Below are positions 11,546 to 63,829 of a stretch of DNA of 64,000 nucleotides, piece after piece (within the stretch, counting starts at the first letter, position 1; every line of letters begins with the position of its first letter). Under the pieces are notes generated by a model. It did not search any database and was not told the origin of the DNA. It worked only from the letters and a program-made list of their open reading frames with translations. A program made the position numbers and the translations under genes. The DNA is from Flaccisagitta enflata (taxonomy: Eukaryota; Chaetognatha; Sagittoidea; Aphragmophora): NCBI GenBank assembly GCA_965153355.1, contig OZ231127.1, forward strand, positions 53,320,001 to 53,384,000, in the 5' to 3' direction.

Positions 11546-13280
11546 TATTAATCATGATTAAGTGAATGTATGGATGATTGCTGAATAAAAAATTGCAAGA
11601 CAATATCTCATAGACAAAAAAACATTTTAAGACAAAGTGACAAATAAGCAAAAAATGTTTGTTTTCAGTTCTTTTTTTGATAAAAGTTTATGTGACAGCA
11701 ATGAATTACATAAAAAAGTATCTTTTTATACAATTTTTATTCATCAAAATATGTTTAAAGCATTTTAAAACATTTTCTGATACAGAAATCTTGAAAAATA
11801 AAAAAAAAAAGCTAAGAAACTGAATAAATCATATTTAAATATATAATATTTAATATTTAGCTAACTAAAACAGATTTTGCATTGATTTTTTTTGTTTTAA
11901 TATCACAAAGATATATATTTAACAAAAATTTAAGAAACAATTGTTTTATGACAACTAAATTTTTTGACCTTGGTGAATGCCAAATTTCACGCGATCTTGC
12001 ACCGTGTCGTATATATATTCTTCAAGTTCAAAAATGTCAAAATGTAACCAAGAGACTAATTCTATGAACAAATTGATAGAAGATGCGAAAAAAGTGTTTT
12101 TTTTTTTAATTAGGCAGATACGCAATTCGATTTTGGCATTCTCTAAGACACATAGGGGTACCACTGATTGTAAAACATGACTTTAACTTGCGCTCAGTTT
12201 GGCTTTTGAACCGAAAGCAAGATAAAGAATAACAATTTGAAATACCACCCGACTAAATATAACAATCTTCACTTGTTCTGCAGCACTTACCTTTTCCTAT
12301 CAAAACTCAGTTTTAAAATAAATCTCAAATCTACAACGAAAAGAAGTTTCAAATGGAGAGCACACTGGAAAAAAGTCCTACATTGAAAATCAAAATTAAA
12401 GCTCTTTATTTCTACATGATAATCATATGTCTTAATTGCTTAACTGCTATATTCATTGTCAGGTGGTACATTGACCAATAAAGGAAAAAAATGTTACTTT
12501 TTGATAGGGGAGAAGCGACAGGAGAGACTTCAGATTCAAATGTCGGTCATACCGTATAGGGTGGTGGAAGGGGTTTCTGATGAAAGGACAATCGTAACGA
12601 GAAGGGTATTTGAAGTGCTTGGGCAAATCCACTGGAAATAAGGTTCCCACATTCTGATATATTGTACTTCCCCACTGACGGATGTTAAAGAACTTACCAG
12701 GAAAAACGATAAGCAACACCTTATATCATGGATATCTAAGGGTGCGTCTGCATTCACCATATTATTTGGATAATTTATCTGGATATCAATATCCGGATAT
12801 TCTACATAGTGAATTTACAAAATTTACTATATGAAATATCCGGATATTGATATTCAAATAAGATATCCGAATAAGCTGAATAATGTAGACACACCTTCAG
12901 GGTAAAAAGAAATTACAAACTTGAGAAAGAATCAATTCACGTACAAAAATGATTAAAATGAGTGCAAAATGGTTCTTGTAGCTCAAATTATTGAGAAAAT
13001 TCGCACAAACACGCGACGACTGTCATTAAAAAAAATATTACATATGTCGCGGTGCACACGAACTGTACATTTTGGAAGTCTTTTTGTGTGAAATTCTAAA
13101 TCTTTCTCTGAATGCAAAAATTTTCATTTCTAAGAACATGGCCCTTTTTTTCAGAATAGGGCCATGTTTCTATTCATCCAAATGTTTTTAGATGCGTCCT
13201 CGCATCTCTATAAGAGGCTCTGTCCGAAGGTCCAAAGAACCGGAATGCAAAAATTTCTAAACGCGATTTCTAAGGATTTC
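11546..13280. other. AT-rich intergenic DNA, no gene seen
   Basis: Short open frames on both strands lack any family motif. The only structured element is the hairpin MITE at about 12738-12900. Confidence 0.5.
12738..12900. mobile_element. hairpin MITE with TATCCGGATATT-type arms
   Basis: The left 'aagggtgcgtctgca...ttatctggatatcaatatcc' is mirrored by 'ggatattgatattc...tgtagacacaccttc' at the right. About 163 bp, fully self-complementary apart from the loop, no coding content. Confidence 0.6.
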
Positions 13281-13289
13281 TTTTCATTT

Positions 13290-13640
13290 CTCTTCAATGT
13301 CTCTTCATGTCTCTTCATGTCTCCTATATCTCTTATGTCGCTTTTGTCTTTTTTGTCTCTTTTGTCTGCTATATGTCTCCTATATCTCTTTTGTCTCATA
13401 TTTTTCTTATGTCTCTTTTTTCTCTTATGTCTCTTATGTCTCATGTCTCCTCTTGTTTCCTCATGTCTCTTCATGTCTCCCCATGTCTCTCCATTTCTCT
13501 ACATGTCCCTTCAGGTCTCTTTGTGAGGGGGAGGCGTGGGTGGGGGGAAGGCGTGGGGAGGCGTCGGGGAGTCGTGGGCGGGTGGAAAGGCGTAGGGGGG
13601 GCCAGGGGGGGGAGGCGTGGGGGGAAGGAGGGAGGAATCA
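13290..13640. repeat. degenerate TGTCTC/TTTTGTCTC minisatellite and adjoining G-rich block
   Basis: 13290-13520 is built of repeated 'tgtctcttatgtctc'-like units on the plus strand. 13525-13640 is strongly G-rich with GGGGG runs and repeated 'gaggcgtgggg'. The frames of 88-122 residues over it are repeat-derived. Confidence 0.7.
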
Positions 13641-14954
13641 GTTTATATTTTTCTTTCTAACTTAATATATTTATATCTTCATATCATTATATCTTAACAT
13701 AATTTGTATCTTAATATCTGACAGCTAAAGAGGACGCATCAATTGGACATCTCTTGGCCTTGTTAATCAGTGAGGCGCACACACATTGCAAAAAGCTCCA
13801 GATCATTTAAAATAAGCTATGTTTTTATATTAGTTTAAAAAAAATTTCAGCTGAAAAAGAAAAATTGAGTTTAAAAGAAAACAGAATACTGAAACCTTCT
13901 TGTTTACAGCTGTGCTAACTGGCCATCATCATATCTATAGAAACAAACTAAACTGATTTCTTTAACTCACCTTGTATTATTTAGTACAGATATGTTTTGA
14001 TAAAGATTTTAGCATTTGAAGAAATGATCATAAATTATTGCAGATGTTTGCCTCGTGTTTTATCAGAAGAGCCAATCATTCTCTGGGTGTTGCTAACATT
14101 ATTTCCTAGATAGTATATAGACCACTTTCATAGGAAAAATATTCTTAAAAAGAGGAGGGTAGGGTTGGGGATTATGGGGGAAAGAGAAAGACAGTGAGTA
14201 AAACGAGGAGGACAGAAACGATGGTCTTAACGAGTGCACAATAAGAAAAAAAAATAGAATAAGACCTTGGCCTCGCATTGCAGACGCTGAGGTTGATATA
14301 CGAGAAAGGCATTCAACTTCAAGAGATTACAACAACAAACAGGTACATCAAAGACTGGAACACATTCCAGCCATGCGCATGAAGTTCCCCAATAAGGCCT
14401 ATGACGTAAGGATGAACATACTTCTGCGACATAATTTTCAAAATTAGCATTTAAGTCAGATGTTGTGCATTAAAGCATCGAATTATAAGTAAAAAAAAAC
14501 GATCTTCAATGCACAGAATTCATACTTGTGCGAATGCTTGGACAAAAAGATTTATATCTATTTTTGTTGATTTTAAACAGAGGAATATATCATTTTTTAT
14601 ATCCAAGAGAAAAGTTGCAATTGACTAATTGTTTGACATTATAACCCAGTTTTTTTTTAGGGAGACGTAATGGCACACATTGAGTTACAACATAATCAAT
14701 TATGGGACACGATATGTGCAATTCATTGAGAATGAGGATGTGATTTGAACGGAGGTCTAAAAAAGGTTCAGAAGGTAAGGCCATTGAAAACGTAACTAAA
14801 AGAAAATTAAACAATTAAGTCACAACAGAAGATACACGAACGATGACATAACGTGTAAATCTAGAATAAGTACCATGCGTTGTAAATGATCAGACAAATT
14901 TAACCAATGCTCACTAGAGCTTACCGCTATGTTTCATAAAGATTCTTCTTAATA
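13641..14954. other. AT-rich intergenic DNA, no gene seen
   Basis: I see neither a coding family nor a strong repeat here. The 74-residue minus frame at 14590-14814 has no recognisable motif. Confidence 0.5.
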
Positions 14955-15549
14955 CAGGGTGATTATTGTCAAATGCAAAAAAGTATCAAACTTTTACTTA
15001 TAGATGCTTCCTTTTCATAACCTGTAATCACTTTCCTCTTAAAGTATTAGGTTTGATGTTTTTTTTTTTGTCAAAATTTTATGGGTCTGAGTTGGATAGT
15101 TTGTCCACAACATCAACTTGACGTAAAAGAGGCATTTCTAAAGGAAACTTATTTTCTGCTAAAAGTTGTCTTCTTTAATTAGGGAAGTTTTTTTTTGATT
15201 TGGTCTCATTTTAAGACGACTTGAGCTATAGATGCCAGATTGGTCTCAAATGGAAGATAATTTGTCTTTCTTTCACTTATGACCAAAGTTGCAGCTGTGG
15301 TTTAAGTCATTCTAATATTAGAGCAATACAAAGAAATTATTGCCCACACACAAAAAATCATTAATCAAGTTCACGCTGTAATATTCATTTTACTTCCAAC
15401 TGATGAAATTTTGATAAAAAAAACCAATGAAATTTTGATAAACAAAATCAAGTATAGTACTATAAGACAAAAATAATTCCCGGTCATAAAGATGAAGCAT
15501 CAAGGAGTAAAAGCTTAATACTTTTTTGCATCTAACAATAATCACCCTG
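14955..15549. mobile_element. palindromic MITE, CAGGGTGATTATTG termini, TA-flanked
   Basis: The 595-bp element has inverted ends CAGGGTGATTATTGTCAAAT / ...CAATAATCACCCTG, with TA on both sides. The interior carries 'ccagattggtctcaaatgga' and 'tttggtctcattttaagac', the core shared with the MITEs at 6294, 23532 and 26342. Tc1/mariner-type by ends and TA. Confidence 0.7.
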
Positions 15550-16402
15550 TAAAAATTAGAAATCGGCAACAGAATTTCATTTTAGTTATGGAAAATAGAA
15601 AAAAACCTACCTTTCCGTTTTTCCGTTTTTTTTTAAATGCACCAAAAGTGACCTAAATAGCTGGGCGCCTAAGCATCGTAGCGAGATGCGGATTGCACAA
15701 ATGGATAGAGCGCGAAAAAATGTTTCTACAAAATTTTATCTTATATTATGCTGCAATATGAAATATTCCTACCACACCTCAAGCAAAAACATCTAGATCT
15801 CCAACACCCAAAAATTTGCTATCATATTCTTTTTTTAAAAAGTAGATCAAACGGTTGGAAATCAAACTGAAGAAAGTCTCAAATTCACTCTAAATTTTGT
15901 CCAAAAAATCAAAAAGATCATGATTGCCTTTTGTTAGGTTTTCTGAACATTATGATCTTTTCTAGGGGAATCTGGTATCCAATTTCTGGGTGTTGGGAGA
16001 TTTTAATGTTTTTGCTGGAGGTGTAGTAGAAAAATTTCATATTGAAGCCTAATATCAGATAGAAAAAAAAAACAGTTTTTGTGCTTTATCCAGTATCCAA
16101 ATGTGCAATATGCATCTTTTTACCATGCTCAGCAGCCGAGATAAATAGGTTTCTTTTGATGCATTAAAAAAAAGTGGAATTTAACCTTTGTTAGTCATTT
16201 TTTGAGCTATTTTCTTTTACGTATTTAATTCTACCAATTACAAAACAAGCAGTCTTACCTCCTTAAAAAGACGAATGACACAGTGGCAAGGACTTATGGC
16301 TAGTAGCACAACCACTGACCGCAACTTCGTATACATGGCGCAAAATGAACACTTCTTTTAACATCACAATTGGTGCTCTCACGACCAATTACTGGAAGGG
16401 GA
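15550..16402. other. AT-rich DNA, no gene seen
   Basis: A loose inverted repeat joins 15700-15830 and 15950-16110 ('caaaaacatctagatctccaacaccc' region against 'gggtgttgggagattttaatgttttt'). This suggests another eroded palindromic element. No coding sequence. Confidence 0.4.
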
Positions 16403-16985
16403 AGACGACATAAAGAATTCAGTTTCTGAAAGCTGTTGAAATTCAGTTACTGAAAGCTGCAGAAATTCAGTGTCTTGAAGCTCAAATTCAGTGTCTGTTC
16501 TGTTAATCGCATTTGAGTGTTTTAAACAAAAATATATTTGATACTTGGGACCATCATGTTAGCATAGGATATGTATTTTTTCTTCATTTCTAACATTTTC
16601 AATCACTCACGCCATTACGCTAAACTCTATATCACGCTCTGTCAGCCCGTTGGTCGCTCCGTTCATCCATCCGTTTGTTGCACTACTTTTTCGGACGACA
16701 AAGAATTCAGTTTCTGAAAGCTGTTGAAATTCAGTTACTGAGAGCTGCAGAAATTCAGTGTCTCAAAGCTCAAATTCAGTGTCTGTTCTGTTAATCGCAT
16801 TTTAGTGTGTTAAACAAAAACAGATTGATATTTGGGACCAACATGTTAGCATAGGATATCTATTTTTTCTTCATTTTTAACATTTTCAATCACTCACGCC
16901 GTTACGTGAAACTCTAGATCACGCTCTGTCAGCCCGTTGGTCGCTCCGTTGATCCATCCGTTCGTCACACTACTTTTTTGAAATG
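16403..16985. repeat. two-copy tandem duplication, about 290-bp unit
   Basis: The block starting GACGACA(TA)AAGAATTCAG and ending near 'catccatccgtttgttgcac' is present at 16403-16693 and again at 16694-16985, with few substitutions. Its end (cgttggtcgctccgttcatc) resembles the R1 tetranucleotide zone. Confidence 0.8.
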
Positions 16986-16999
16986 GTTTCAAGTCATCT

Positions 17000-19640
17000 T
17001 GGGTCATTTTAAGTCAAACTAGGTCATAATAAATCATTCTAAGTCATTTCAGTCATTCTATTCATTTTAGTCATTTTACTGAGAGCAATTTCAATTTCCC
17101 GACAATTTCTCCATGTTTTTCACACTTTGCCAGTCAATTTATTCATTCCATATTCAAACCCCAACTATTTACTACTAAAGATGAATGGGTTAAAATACAA
17201 AGGTATTCATTCTATAAAAACTAAACAAATACACATACATATACTAACATGTGGTCCCTTCCTACGAGTGTTTTGTCACGTAACACACCCAACTTTTGCA
17301 TGCCTTTAACGGGCTTCAGTCGCGTCGGACCGCTGATAAGCAGCCTTTATGCTTATCCTGCGTGGACAAAAAGGAGAGATGGCTTAATTGAATTTTTGTT
17401 TGTTTTGTCTCCGGTGAAGGTAAAAGAAAGAAAAAAACAAGAGAGAAGGGCAAAAATTGAAAACTATCAAAAATTCCAATTCACACATCGATATTGATCA
17501 AGCCAATCTCCTACCAAAATGTCGCAGTGTCAAACATAGGAAGACTGTTTCTCTCCTCGGGCAGGTATTACTGATGGTTTGATATGTTTCCGATTTTAAA
17601 CCTTCTGCAGAGAGCGAGAGGTGAATCGATGGTTTGATATGTTTCCGATTTTATACATTCTGCATCAACATACTTAGGTTCAGCGGCCTGCTGTGCGGTC
17701 CATTATCACAATTTTTACTTATCCTCTTCTTGATCTTCTGAAGAGCTGATAGTTCTTTTCATCAGGGGTAAGCGGCTTTTGATTTTAAATTCAGGCCTGT
17801 ACATAATTGAAATAAATCTTTTCTAGCTTATGATTTCCTTTTCTCCCCATCTCCAAACCCTTTGATTTCATTCCCCCCCCCCCCCACCAGGGGGCTTTTC
17901 ATTTACTGATCCACCCATTCCTTCTCAACCCCCTCCCCCCCAAAAAAGAATAATAATTCAAATTTTGCCAGTAAGAGCCGTGCATAAACAGCCCAGTTTG
18001 ACAATTTTTTTTAGATTTTTCAAGATATTAAAGAAATTTTGATATTTTATATTTGATGTAAGGATCTATAAAAAGAACGCTTATTTCTAGACAATATGTT
18101 AGTTTATCTCCAGCTACAGAGGGTTTTGCACAGAACGTACTGTGGAAGAACTAGAAATATCCTTTAATATGCTTTATCATATGTTGAAGATTTACGCGCA
18201 AGAGGCTGAAATCACGCATAAGGAATGGAACATCCTTACTACCAAAATGACTATCATTTGCAATATCCGGAGTTTTCTTGACGTTGGTCGGTGGAAAAAA
18301 AAAAGTCTTGTAACAACTGAAGAATTTGTCTGCATCTAAGTGACTAGATTTTAAACAAAGCATATGAAGGGTCGCAATGACGCCAAAAATATCAAATCTA
18401 CGCGTAGGAATGTCAATCAGTCACGCGATGAAGTCGCTGAATATATGACTACGGGTTGGGCAACCTCTCTTTTGAATAGACTTTCAAGATAAGGATCTTC
18501 TTAGGGCACAAGTGGGTTGATGAATCATCTTCTCACTGATCATGTCTTGACAAGAACGGAATCAAAGTAATTATACCAAATGAAGTCATCTATACAAGGT
18601 AGATCTCATCTAAGTTGGCTGTACATACCAGCCCGGGGGCTTTTGATCAGATCTTTTTAGTGTGCTGGCTATATGCACCATTTGTGCACGCTACGGGGAG
18701 GCTTTTATTGGTCAAGAAAAATGCTCAGTCATGACGGTGAATGGTTTGGCCTTAAGGCTTCAGGGAGGTCTATTGTATCACTTTGTACAAAAGAGAAAGA
18801 AATTCTCTGACAAAAACATTTTTTCAATCAACAAAATATTTCATATTTTCTATATTTTGCCAAATAAGTTGAATGGTTGAAGCCCATCTTTATTTCTTGT
18901 AAAAGAATGGAATTCATTACAAAATTTCCATTCTTTTGAAAAGTCATATCATATGCTTTTGTGAAGAGACAAAAAAGTTGCATTTTTCACTACATTGCTG
19001 TCTCTTGTTATTATACTAATGTTGTTATTTCATGATAAAGAAAATTTGATTTTTTCAATTTCTTAGAAAAGTATTCAGTGTGACCCATCAAACAACTGGA
19101 AAATTTACCAGGAATGTGAATCTCCACTAATGTGACAAGAAATTCACGACAAAAATAAATATTGAAGGGCATTTCCTTTTACTCAAATGAGAAAAGATGT
19201 CAAAACCAATGGCCATTAGGACCGAGTTTTAACTTCAGCCTGCAGATGGTTCCCCCTAAAATTCAAGACCCATCAGATCACGCAAAACCAGGACTGTCAC
19301 CAACCCTCATCATGAAATATGAGGATCAGGAAGAGGATGTCGAAATCTTTCCTGTACATTTTTATGAGACAGGAGGAGGATGGCGGTCCTGGTTTAAAGT
19401 CAATTTTTGGGGGTGTTAAGAATCTAAAGAACATAAAGGATCCCAGCCCATCAACTCAATGCACCCCGGGCTGATGCATATCCTAAAGAGAAAACGAAAG
19501 TTAGAAAGTCTGGGACTATTCTATTCTCTATTATCACCAGCCCTCTTAAAAATGTTTTCCTTCCGAGTAGCGGGAGTTTGCTCCTCAAGTCTTCCAATAT
19601 AAAAAATCCAACTCCACGAGTGATAATACATCAAAATCTT
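17000..19640. other. intergenic DNA, no gene supported
   Basis: Short plus frames (18142-18339, 18662-18880, 19162-19419) have no recognised motif, splice context or neighbours, so I do not call them. 17791-17950 carries a fragment of the CAGGCCTGTA ... 'atttcattccccccc' element family also seen at 41283 and 49609. Confidence 0.45.
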
Positions 19641-19781
19641 ATTGACTTACAAGAACATAGCAGAAAACTATCCTTGCTTAACTGACTGCCTGAAAAAAAA
19701 CAAACAAATGTATCTCCTACTGAAAGTTCCAGCTCCTATGACCCTTCCTACTCACCCCTTCCCTTCCAAGTATCTCTCATT

Positions 19782-19788
<7 letters not shown>

Positions 19789-19856
<68 letters not shown>

Positions 19857-19985
19857 TTTATTTTTCTTCTTTCTCTTTTTTTCCTCGTTTTCCTTCTTCA
19901 TTTTCTTTTTCTTCTTTTTCTCCTTCTTCATTTTCTTTTTCTTCTTTTTCTCCTTCTTTTTTTTTTCTCTTCTTCTTCTTCCTCT
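19789..19985. repeat. (CT)n microsatellite and pyrimidine-rich TTC tract
   Basis: (CT)n at 19789-19853, then TTTTCTTC-type sequence to 19985. The 203-residue plus frame over it is repeat-derived and was rejected. Confidence 0.9.
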
Positions 19986-20256
19986 TCTTCTGCCAAAACC
20001 TTCCGACACATCCCCTTCTCTTCCGAGTAGCGGCGCTACCCGCTACTCCATTTTTAAGAGGGCTGATTATCACTGGTTGAATACTAAGAGCACTTTTATT
20101 TCAATGCTTTGCAACAGCCAAATGAGCCTTGTTTCGACGAGGTCTATCAATTATAGCAAATTTGATTTCCAGAATAACTCTTTTTGTTTGTTGTTGTCTT
20201 TTTTAAAAATTGTTAAATCAGCGCTTGCTTGTGAAAACCTAATTGCATTATAAACA

Positions 20257-20262
20257 TTTATT
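20257..20262 (-). terminator. possible sd poly(A) signal (AATAAA on the minus strand)
   Basis: The plus strand reads TTTATT, giving AATAAA on the sd sense strand about 417 bases past the stop codon. The intervening sequence would be the 3' UTR. Other TTTATT copies occur nearby in this AT-rich DNA (for example near 20096), so the choice is tentative. Confidence 0.35.
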
Positions 20263-20678
20263 TTCTAAAAAATTGACAAGATCTTCTGTGCCCACATTAC
20301 TCTTTTGGAAAAGAAATTAAGATCCAATCTTGAAATCTGATAAAGATGATGCCAGCCGCATTTCCATTAATAATAAAAAATTAAAGGAAATCTTCAAAGA
20401 AAAAAAAATCTCCCAATCATTAATCTAGAAAAAAAATTTAAAGCCAAAGAATTCTAAAGAAAGAAAAAGAAACCTCCAATTCATAAATGTATTGGTATGA
20501 GAAGACGATTGTTCAGACGTGTGTTGCTTTGACATGATTGGTAGTTCTCTCTCTATCTCTCTTGAGCGTGCCAGTGTCCGGTGAAGAGAGAGGAGGAGGA
20601 GGGGGGGAATCGAGGCGAGACGTCACCAGACGACAAACACGCAACAAGAGACTCTCTTACACGCAAGCGAGTCTAGAC

Positions 20679-59314
<38,636 letters not shown>

Positions 59315-59582
59315 CTGTGATACAAATATAGACAAATTTGAGTCAATGAGAGGACGAAAACACGGACAACGGAGAAATACTCTGTACGTTGAAAAATATC
59401 AATTAATGGTTACAATAACCTAAAATATTGACGACAAAAAAAAACGGTCACAATCAATCCGTAAGTTTGAAATGAAATGAAATGAAATAAGAAAGAAAAC
59501 AAAGAAGGAAACAAAAATACCCAAACAAACAAACAAACAAAAAGAAAGAAACAAAGAAGGTTAGAAAGAAAGAAGATAAAAA

Positions 59583-59773
59583 ACAAGGCAAACACCTTAC
59601 AGTCGCGTGCGGTAGTTAAGACTAAAAAACTAAAAGACTAAACATAAATTGCTTTGAAATAGCTAATGATAACTTAATATGATGTAAAATGACGAAAAAA
59701 AGCTAAACATGACCGACCAACCGATAGACGGATGGACGGACCGACCGACCGACCGACCGACGGGGTCATAAAA
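59583..59773 (+). repeat. R1 family repeat, AACACCTTACAG subtype
   Basis: AACAAGGCAAACACCTTACA ... GACC run ... ends ggggtcataaaa without the hairpin. Same subtype as 4021. Confidence 0.7.
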
Positions 59774-60000
59774 GAAGATTAGAGAGAAGGAAAGGAAGGA
59801 TGGACGATAGGCATGTTCCAAGGGACAATTTGTCCTTCGGAAGGAGGGGAGGCGAAGGATTTTGTCCCTCCCCCGAAGGGAGCCGAAAGATCCGAATGTT
59901 TTGCTTTATCAATAATACTACTACATTTTATCAATAATACTACTTCATTTCTTCTTAAACAAAACTGATCCCCGGATGATAAAGATGGACATTTAGGTGG

Positions 60001-60072
<72 letters not shown>

Positions 60073-60183
60073 CTCTCTCTCGCTCGCTCGCTCTCTTTCT
60101 TTCTTTCTCTTTCTTGATGTCACCACAAACGTTGCCATGCATGCCAGACTTGTGATTAACCCAGTCAGACGTGATTATGATCA

Positions 60184-60343
60184 TTTTTAGTCGCGTGCAC
60201 GCGACTCTACACCTCGCTATGTCCGTCGGTCCGTTGGTCGGTCGGTCACTTTATTTTTTTATGATTTTTTTTTCCTGTCCAAATGGTCTAAAGGCCCCTG
60301 CCCACCCGCACGCGACTTCGGTAGCCGTGTATCCGGCCTTGTT
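60184..60343 (-). repeat. R1 family repeat, short reverse copy in unit 1
   Basis: TTTTTAGTCGCGTGCACGCG at the left, GTCGGTCGGTC run, GTATCCGGCCTTGTT at the right. Confidence 0.85.
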
Positions 60344-61027
60344 AATCAAATTAGTCAGTGATTGTTCGACTGACCAATGGGACAGTGCCACGACCCAACC
60401 CAGAAGCCAGAATTGCGTACCCAGAAAAGTTTCACTACCTGTGTCGTTTTAAGCGTGGAGGGATGATGAAATCAAACGTTCTTTTTTTTTTCGTTTGGGA
60501 AAATCTCACAAAAATATCTATTTCTACATCACCGCCCATCCACAATGAATTCTTTACACCAAGTTACATGTTCTCATTTGCATGACTACAACAATACTTG
60601 CGGACTAGCGACTAAAAAGGCTTTGTCCATCCGTCTGTTGGTCCATCCGCGCTCCGCAAAAGCACAAGTCAAAAAGTGGGAAAACTAGCGTTAAAAAATA
60701 CCTTTTGTAAATGCGTATGTCGTTGGTTAGCCGATATTGTGACCTCATGTTATCGTGAATTTTGTGAAATTATTGATAAAATGTTCAATTTAACAGTTTT
60801 AAAATCTTAATTGTGATACATTTAAAGTAGATGTTAGCACAGTCATTGTTATTTGGCCAGTTGCCAAAACATTCGGGATAATTCGGAGGGATAATGAAAT
60901 CATTTGTGGGAATCCGAAAGAACAGAAAAAATGTATTATTTGTCCGAAATATTTCGGACTTCCAAATATTCCCTCCATGCCTAATGGACAAATGAAGAAA
61001 AAAAGAAAAACTGATACACAGAAAGCG

Positions 61028-61070
<43 letters not shown>

Positions 61071-61258
61071 AAATAAGAATAGAAGAAACGAAGAATGAAA
61101 GGAAGAAAGAAAGATAGATAAAAAATAAAAAAAAGTAGGAAGCAAAGAAAGAAAGAAAGAAAAAGAACGAAAGAAAGAAAGAAAGAAAGAAAAAGAGAAA
61201 GGAAAGAAAGAAAGAAAGAAAGGAAAGAAGAATGGATCAAACGAAGAATGAAAGAAAA

Positions 61259-61330
61259 GAAGTGACGCGGGGTCACCATATCGTTGCGGGCGGGCGGGCG
61301 GGTGGGCAGGGGCATACAACACCAAGCCTC
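61259..61330 (+). repeat. R1-related fragment (GTGACGCGGGGTCAC subtype) in unit 1
   Basis: AAGTGACGCGGGGTCACCAT then atcgttgcgggcgggcgggc. Confidence 0.65.
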
Positions 61331-61909
61331 ACGGTGAGGCCCTCACCCCACCCCCTCCCCCACCAGACCTGTACATCCTGCTTTCCTTCCGAGTAGCAGA
61401 TATTTTTCCTGAAAATCTTCCGACTAGTCTAGCTATGCATTCCTATGCCTTTTCATGCATTACTATATTTTTCTGTACTTTACTAAGCTTATTTATGAGC
61501 AAAACAAACAATAACTCATTTACAGACACGTTCCATGATCTTTAGAAACAAAAAACGACAGTTTTAAGTTGGGGTGCAAAGGCAGAGTTTCAGTTTCAGT
61601 CCCTATCTATAACTATATTCATGACTTTATTGAAATTTTTTTTTATTGTTATAAAATTAGATTCTGAAAACCTAGTATGATAAAGGCATTGCTTTGTTAA
61701 TTATTTGCTTTGTTTAATAATTCATAGAGATCAGAAATACTCGATGTACAAATGAAAGTAATAGTTTCGTTAAAAATGGTAGTGCAAGAATTTAAAACCG
61801 TCAAGGGAAAAATTCTAAGACTTAAATTTGCATATTTTGCGACCACCGGGATTTGAACTGTTTGGATTCACTTTGGAACTTTTACAGTCATCAAACTTAT
61901 GATTCATTC

Positions 61910-61985
<76 letters not shown>

Positions 61986-62122
61986 CTCTCTCTCTCTCTC
62001 GCTCGCTCTCTCTCTCGCTCGCTCGCTCGCTCGCTCTCTTTCTTTCTCTTTCTTGATGTCACCACAAACGTTGCCATGCATGCCAGACTTGTGATTAACC
62101 CAGTCAGACGTGATTATGATCA

Positions 62123-62282
62123 TTTTTAGTCGCGTGCACGCGACTCTACACCTCGCTATGTCCGTCGGTCCGTTGGTCGGTCGGTCACTTTATTTTTTTA
62201 TGATTTTTTTTTCCTGTCCAAATGGTCTAAAGGCCCCTGCCCACCCGCACGCGACTTTGGTAGCCGTGTATCCGGCCTTGTT
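62123..62282 (-). repeat. R1 family repeat, short reverse copy in unit 2
   Basis: Differs from the unit 1 copy by a single substitution (cgactttggt against cgacttcggt). Confidence 0.85.
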
Positions 62283-63137
62283 AATCAAATTAGTCAGTGA
62301 TTGTTCGACTGACCAATGGGACAGTGCCACGACCCAACCCAGAAGCCAGAATTGCGTACCCAGAAAAGTTTCACTACCTGTGTCGTTTTAAGCGTGGAGG
62401 GATGATGAAATCAAACATTCTTTTTTTTTTCGTTTGGGAAAATCTCACAAAAATATCTATTTCTACATCACCGCCCATCCACAATGAATTCTTTACACCA
62501 AGTTACATGTTCTCATTTGCATGACTACAACAATACTTGCGGACTAGCGACTAAAAAGGCTTTGTCCATCCGTCTGTTGGTCCATCCGCGCTCCGCAAAA
62601 GCACAAGTCAAAAAGTGGGAAAACTAGCGTTAAAAAATACCTTTTGTAAATGCGTATGTCGTTGGTTAGCCGATATTGTGACCTCATGTTATCGTGAATT
62701 TTGTGAAATTATTGATAAAATGTTCAATTTAACAGTTTTAAAATCTTAATTGTGATACATTTAAAGTAGATGTTAGCACAGTCATTGTTATTTGGCCAGT
62801 TGCCAAAACATTCGGGATAACTCGGAGGGATAATGAAATCATTTGTGGGAATCCGAAAGAACAGAAAAAATGTATTATTTGTCCGAAATATTTCGGACTT
62901 CCAAATATTCCCTCCATGCCTAATGGACGAATGAAGAAAAAAAGAAAAACTGATACACAGAAAGCGAGAAAGAAAGAAAGAAAGAAAGAAAGCGAAGAAT
63001 GAAAGGAAGAAGAAAAATGCAGGAAGAAAGCGAGAAAGAAGTAAGATAGATAAGAAAATAAAAAAGTAGGAAGCAAAGAAAGGAAGAAAGAAGCGAAAGA
63101 AAGGAAGAGAATGGATCAGAAAGAATGAAAGAAAAGA

Positions 63138-63210
63138 AGTGGCGCGGGGTCACCATATCGGTTCTTGGGCGGGCGGGCGGGTGGGCAGGGGCCTGGCAAC
63201 ACAAGCCTCA
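63138..63210 (+). repeat. R1-related fragment in unit 2
   Basis: AAGTGGCGCGGGGTCACCAT, the unit 2 counterpart of 61259, with small insertions. Confidence 0.6.
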
Positions 63211-63771
63211 CGGTGAGGCCCTCACCCCTCCCCTGGACCTGTACATCCTGCTTTCCTCCAGTAGATATTTTCTGAAAATCTTCCGACTAGTCTAGCTATG
63301 CATTCTATGCCTTTTCATGCATTACTATATTTCTCTGTACTTTACTAAGCTTATTTATGAGCAAAACAAACAATAACTCATTTACAGACACGTTCCATGA
63401 TCTTTAGAACAAAAAACGACAGTTTTAAGTTGGGTGAAAGGCAGAGTTTCAGTTTCAGTCCCTATCTATAACTATATTCATGACTTTATTGAAATTTTTT
63501 TTATTGTTATAAAATTAGATTCTGAAAACCTAGTATGATAAAGGCATTGTTTTGTTAATTATTTGCTTTGTTTAATAATTCATAGAGATCAAAAATACTC
63601 GATGTACAAATGAAAGTAATAGTTTCGTTAAAAATAGTAGTGCAAGAATTTAAAACCATCAAGGGAAAAATTCTAAGACTTAAATTTGCATATTTTGCGA
63701 CCACTGGGATTTGAACTGTTTGGAATTCACTTTGGAACTTTCGCATCACTCAAATCGCCATAATTGATTCT

Positions 63772-63829
<58 letters not shown>

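Larger units (their letters stand above)
60006..61912. repeat. tandem duplication, unit 1 (sd upstream intron)
   Basis: Begins with (CT)n (60006-60090, CTCG interruptions) and contains an R1 copy, a (GAAA)n tract at 61030-61225 and AT-rich DNA. It is repeated almost exactly in unit 2. Open frames at 60171-60452 and 60358-60585 have copies in unit 2 but no family likeness. Confidence 0.9.
61913..63771. repeat. tandem duplication, unit 2
   Basis: Same order as unit 1: (CT)n, R1 copy, GAAA-rich tract, AT-rich tail. Nearly identical to unit 1 up to about 62950. It then shows many one- or few-base deletions relative to unit 1 (for example gttggggtgcaaaggc against gttgggtgaaaggc) and a shorter GAAA tract. 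A third (CT)n follows at once. Confidence 0.9.

Noticed and set aside
19642-20253. 203-residue plus frame
   Set aside because: More than half is (CT)n and TTC-tract translation; the flanks lie in the presumed sd 3' UTR or downstream DNA on the other strand.
59800-59890. Inverted 'tgtccttcggaaggag' / 'ctcccccgaagggag' sequence considered as a regulatory hairpin
   Set aside because: Short, imperfect, and not connected with any gene border.
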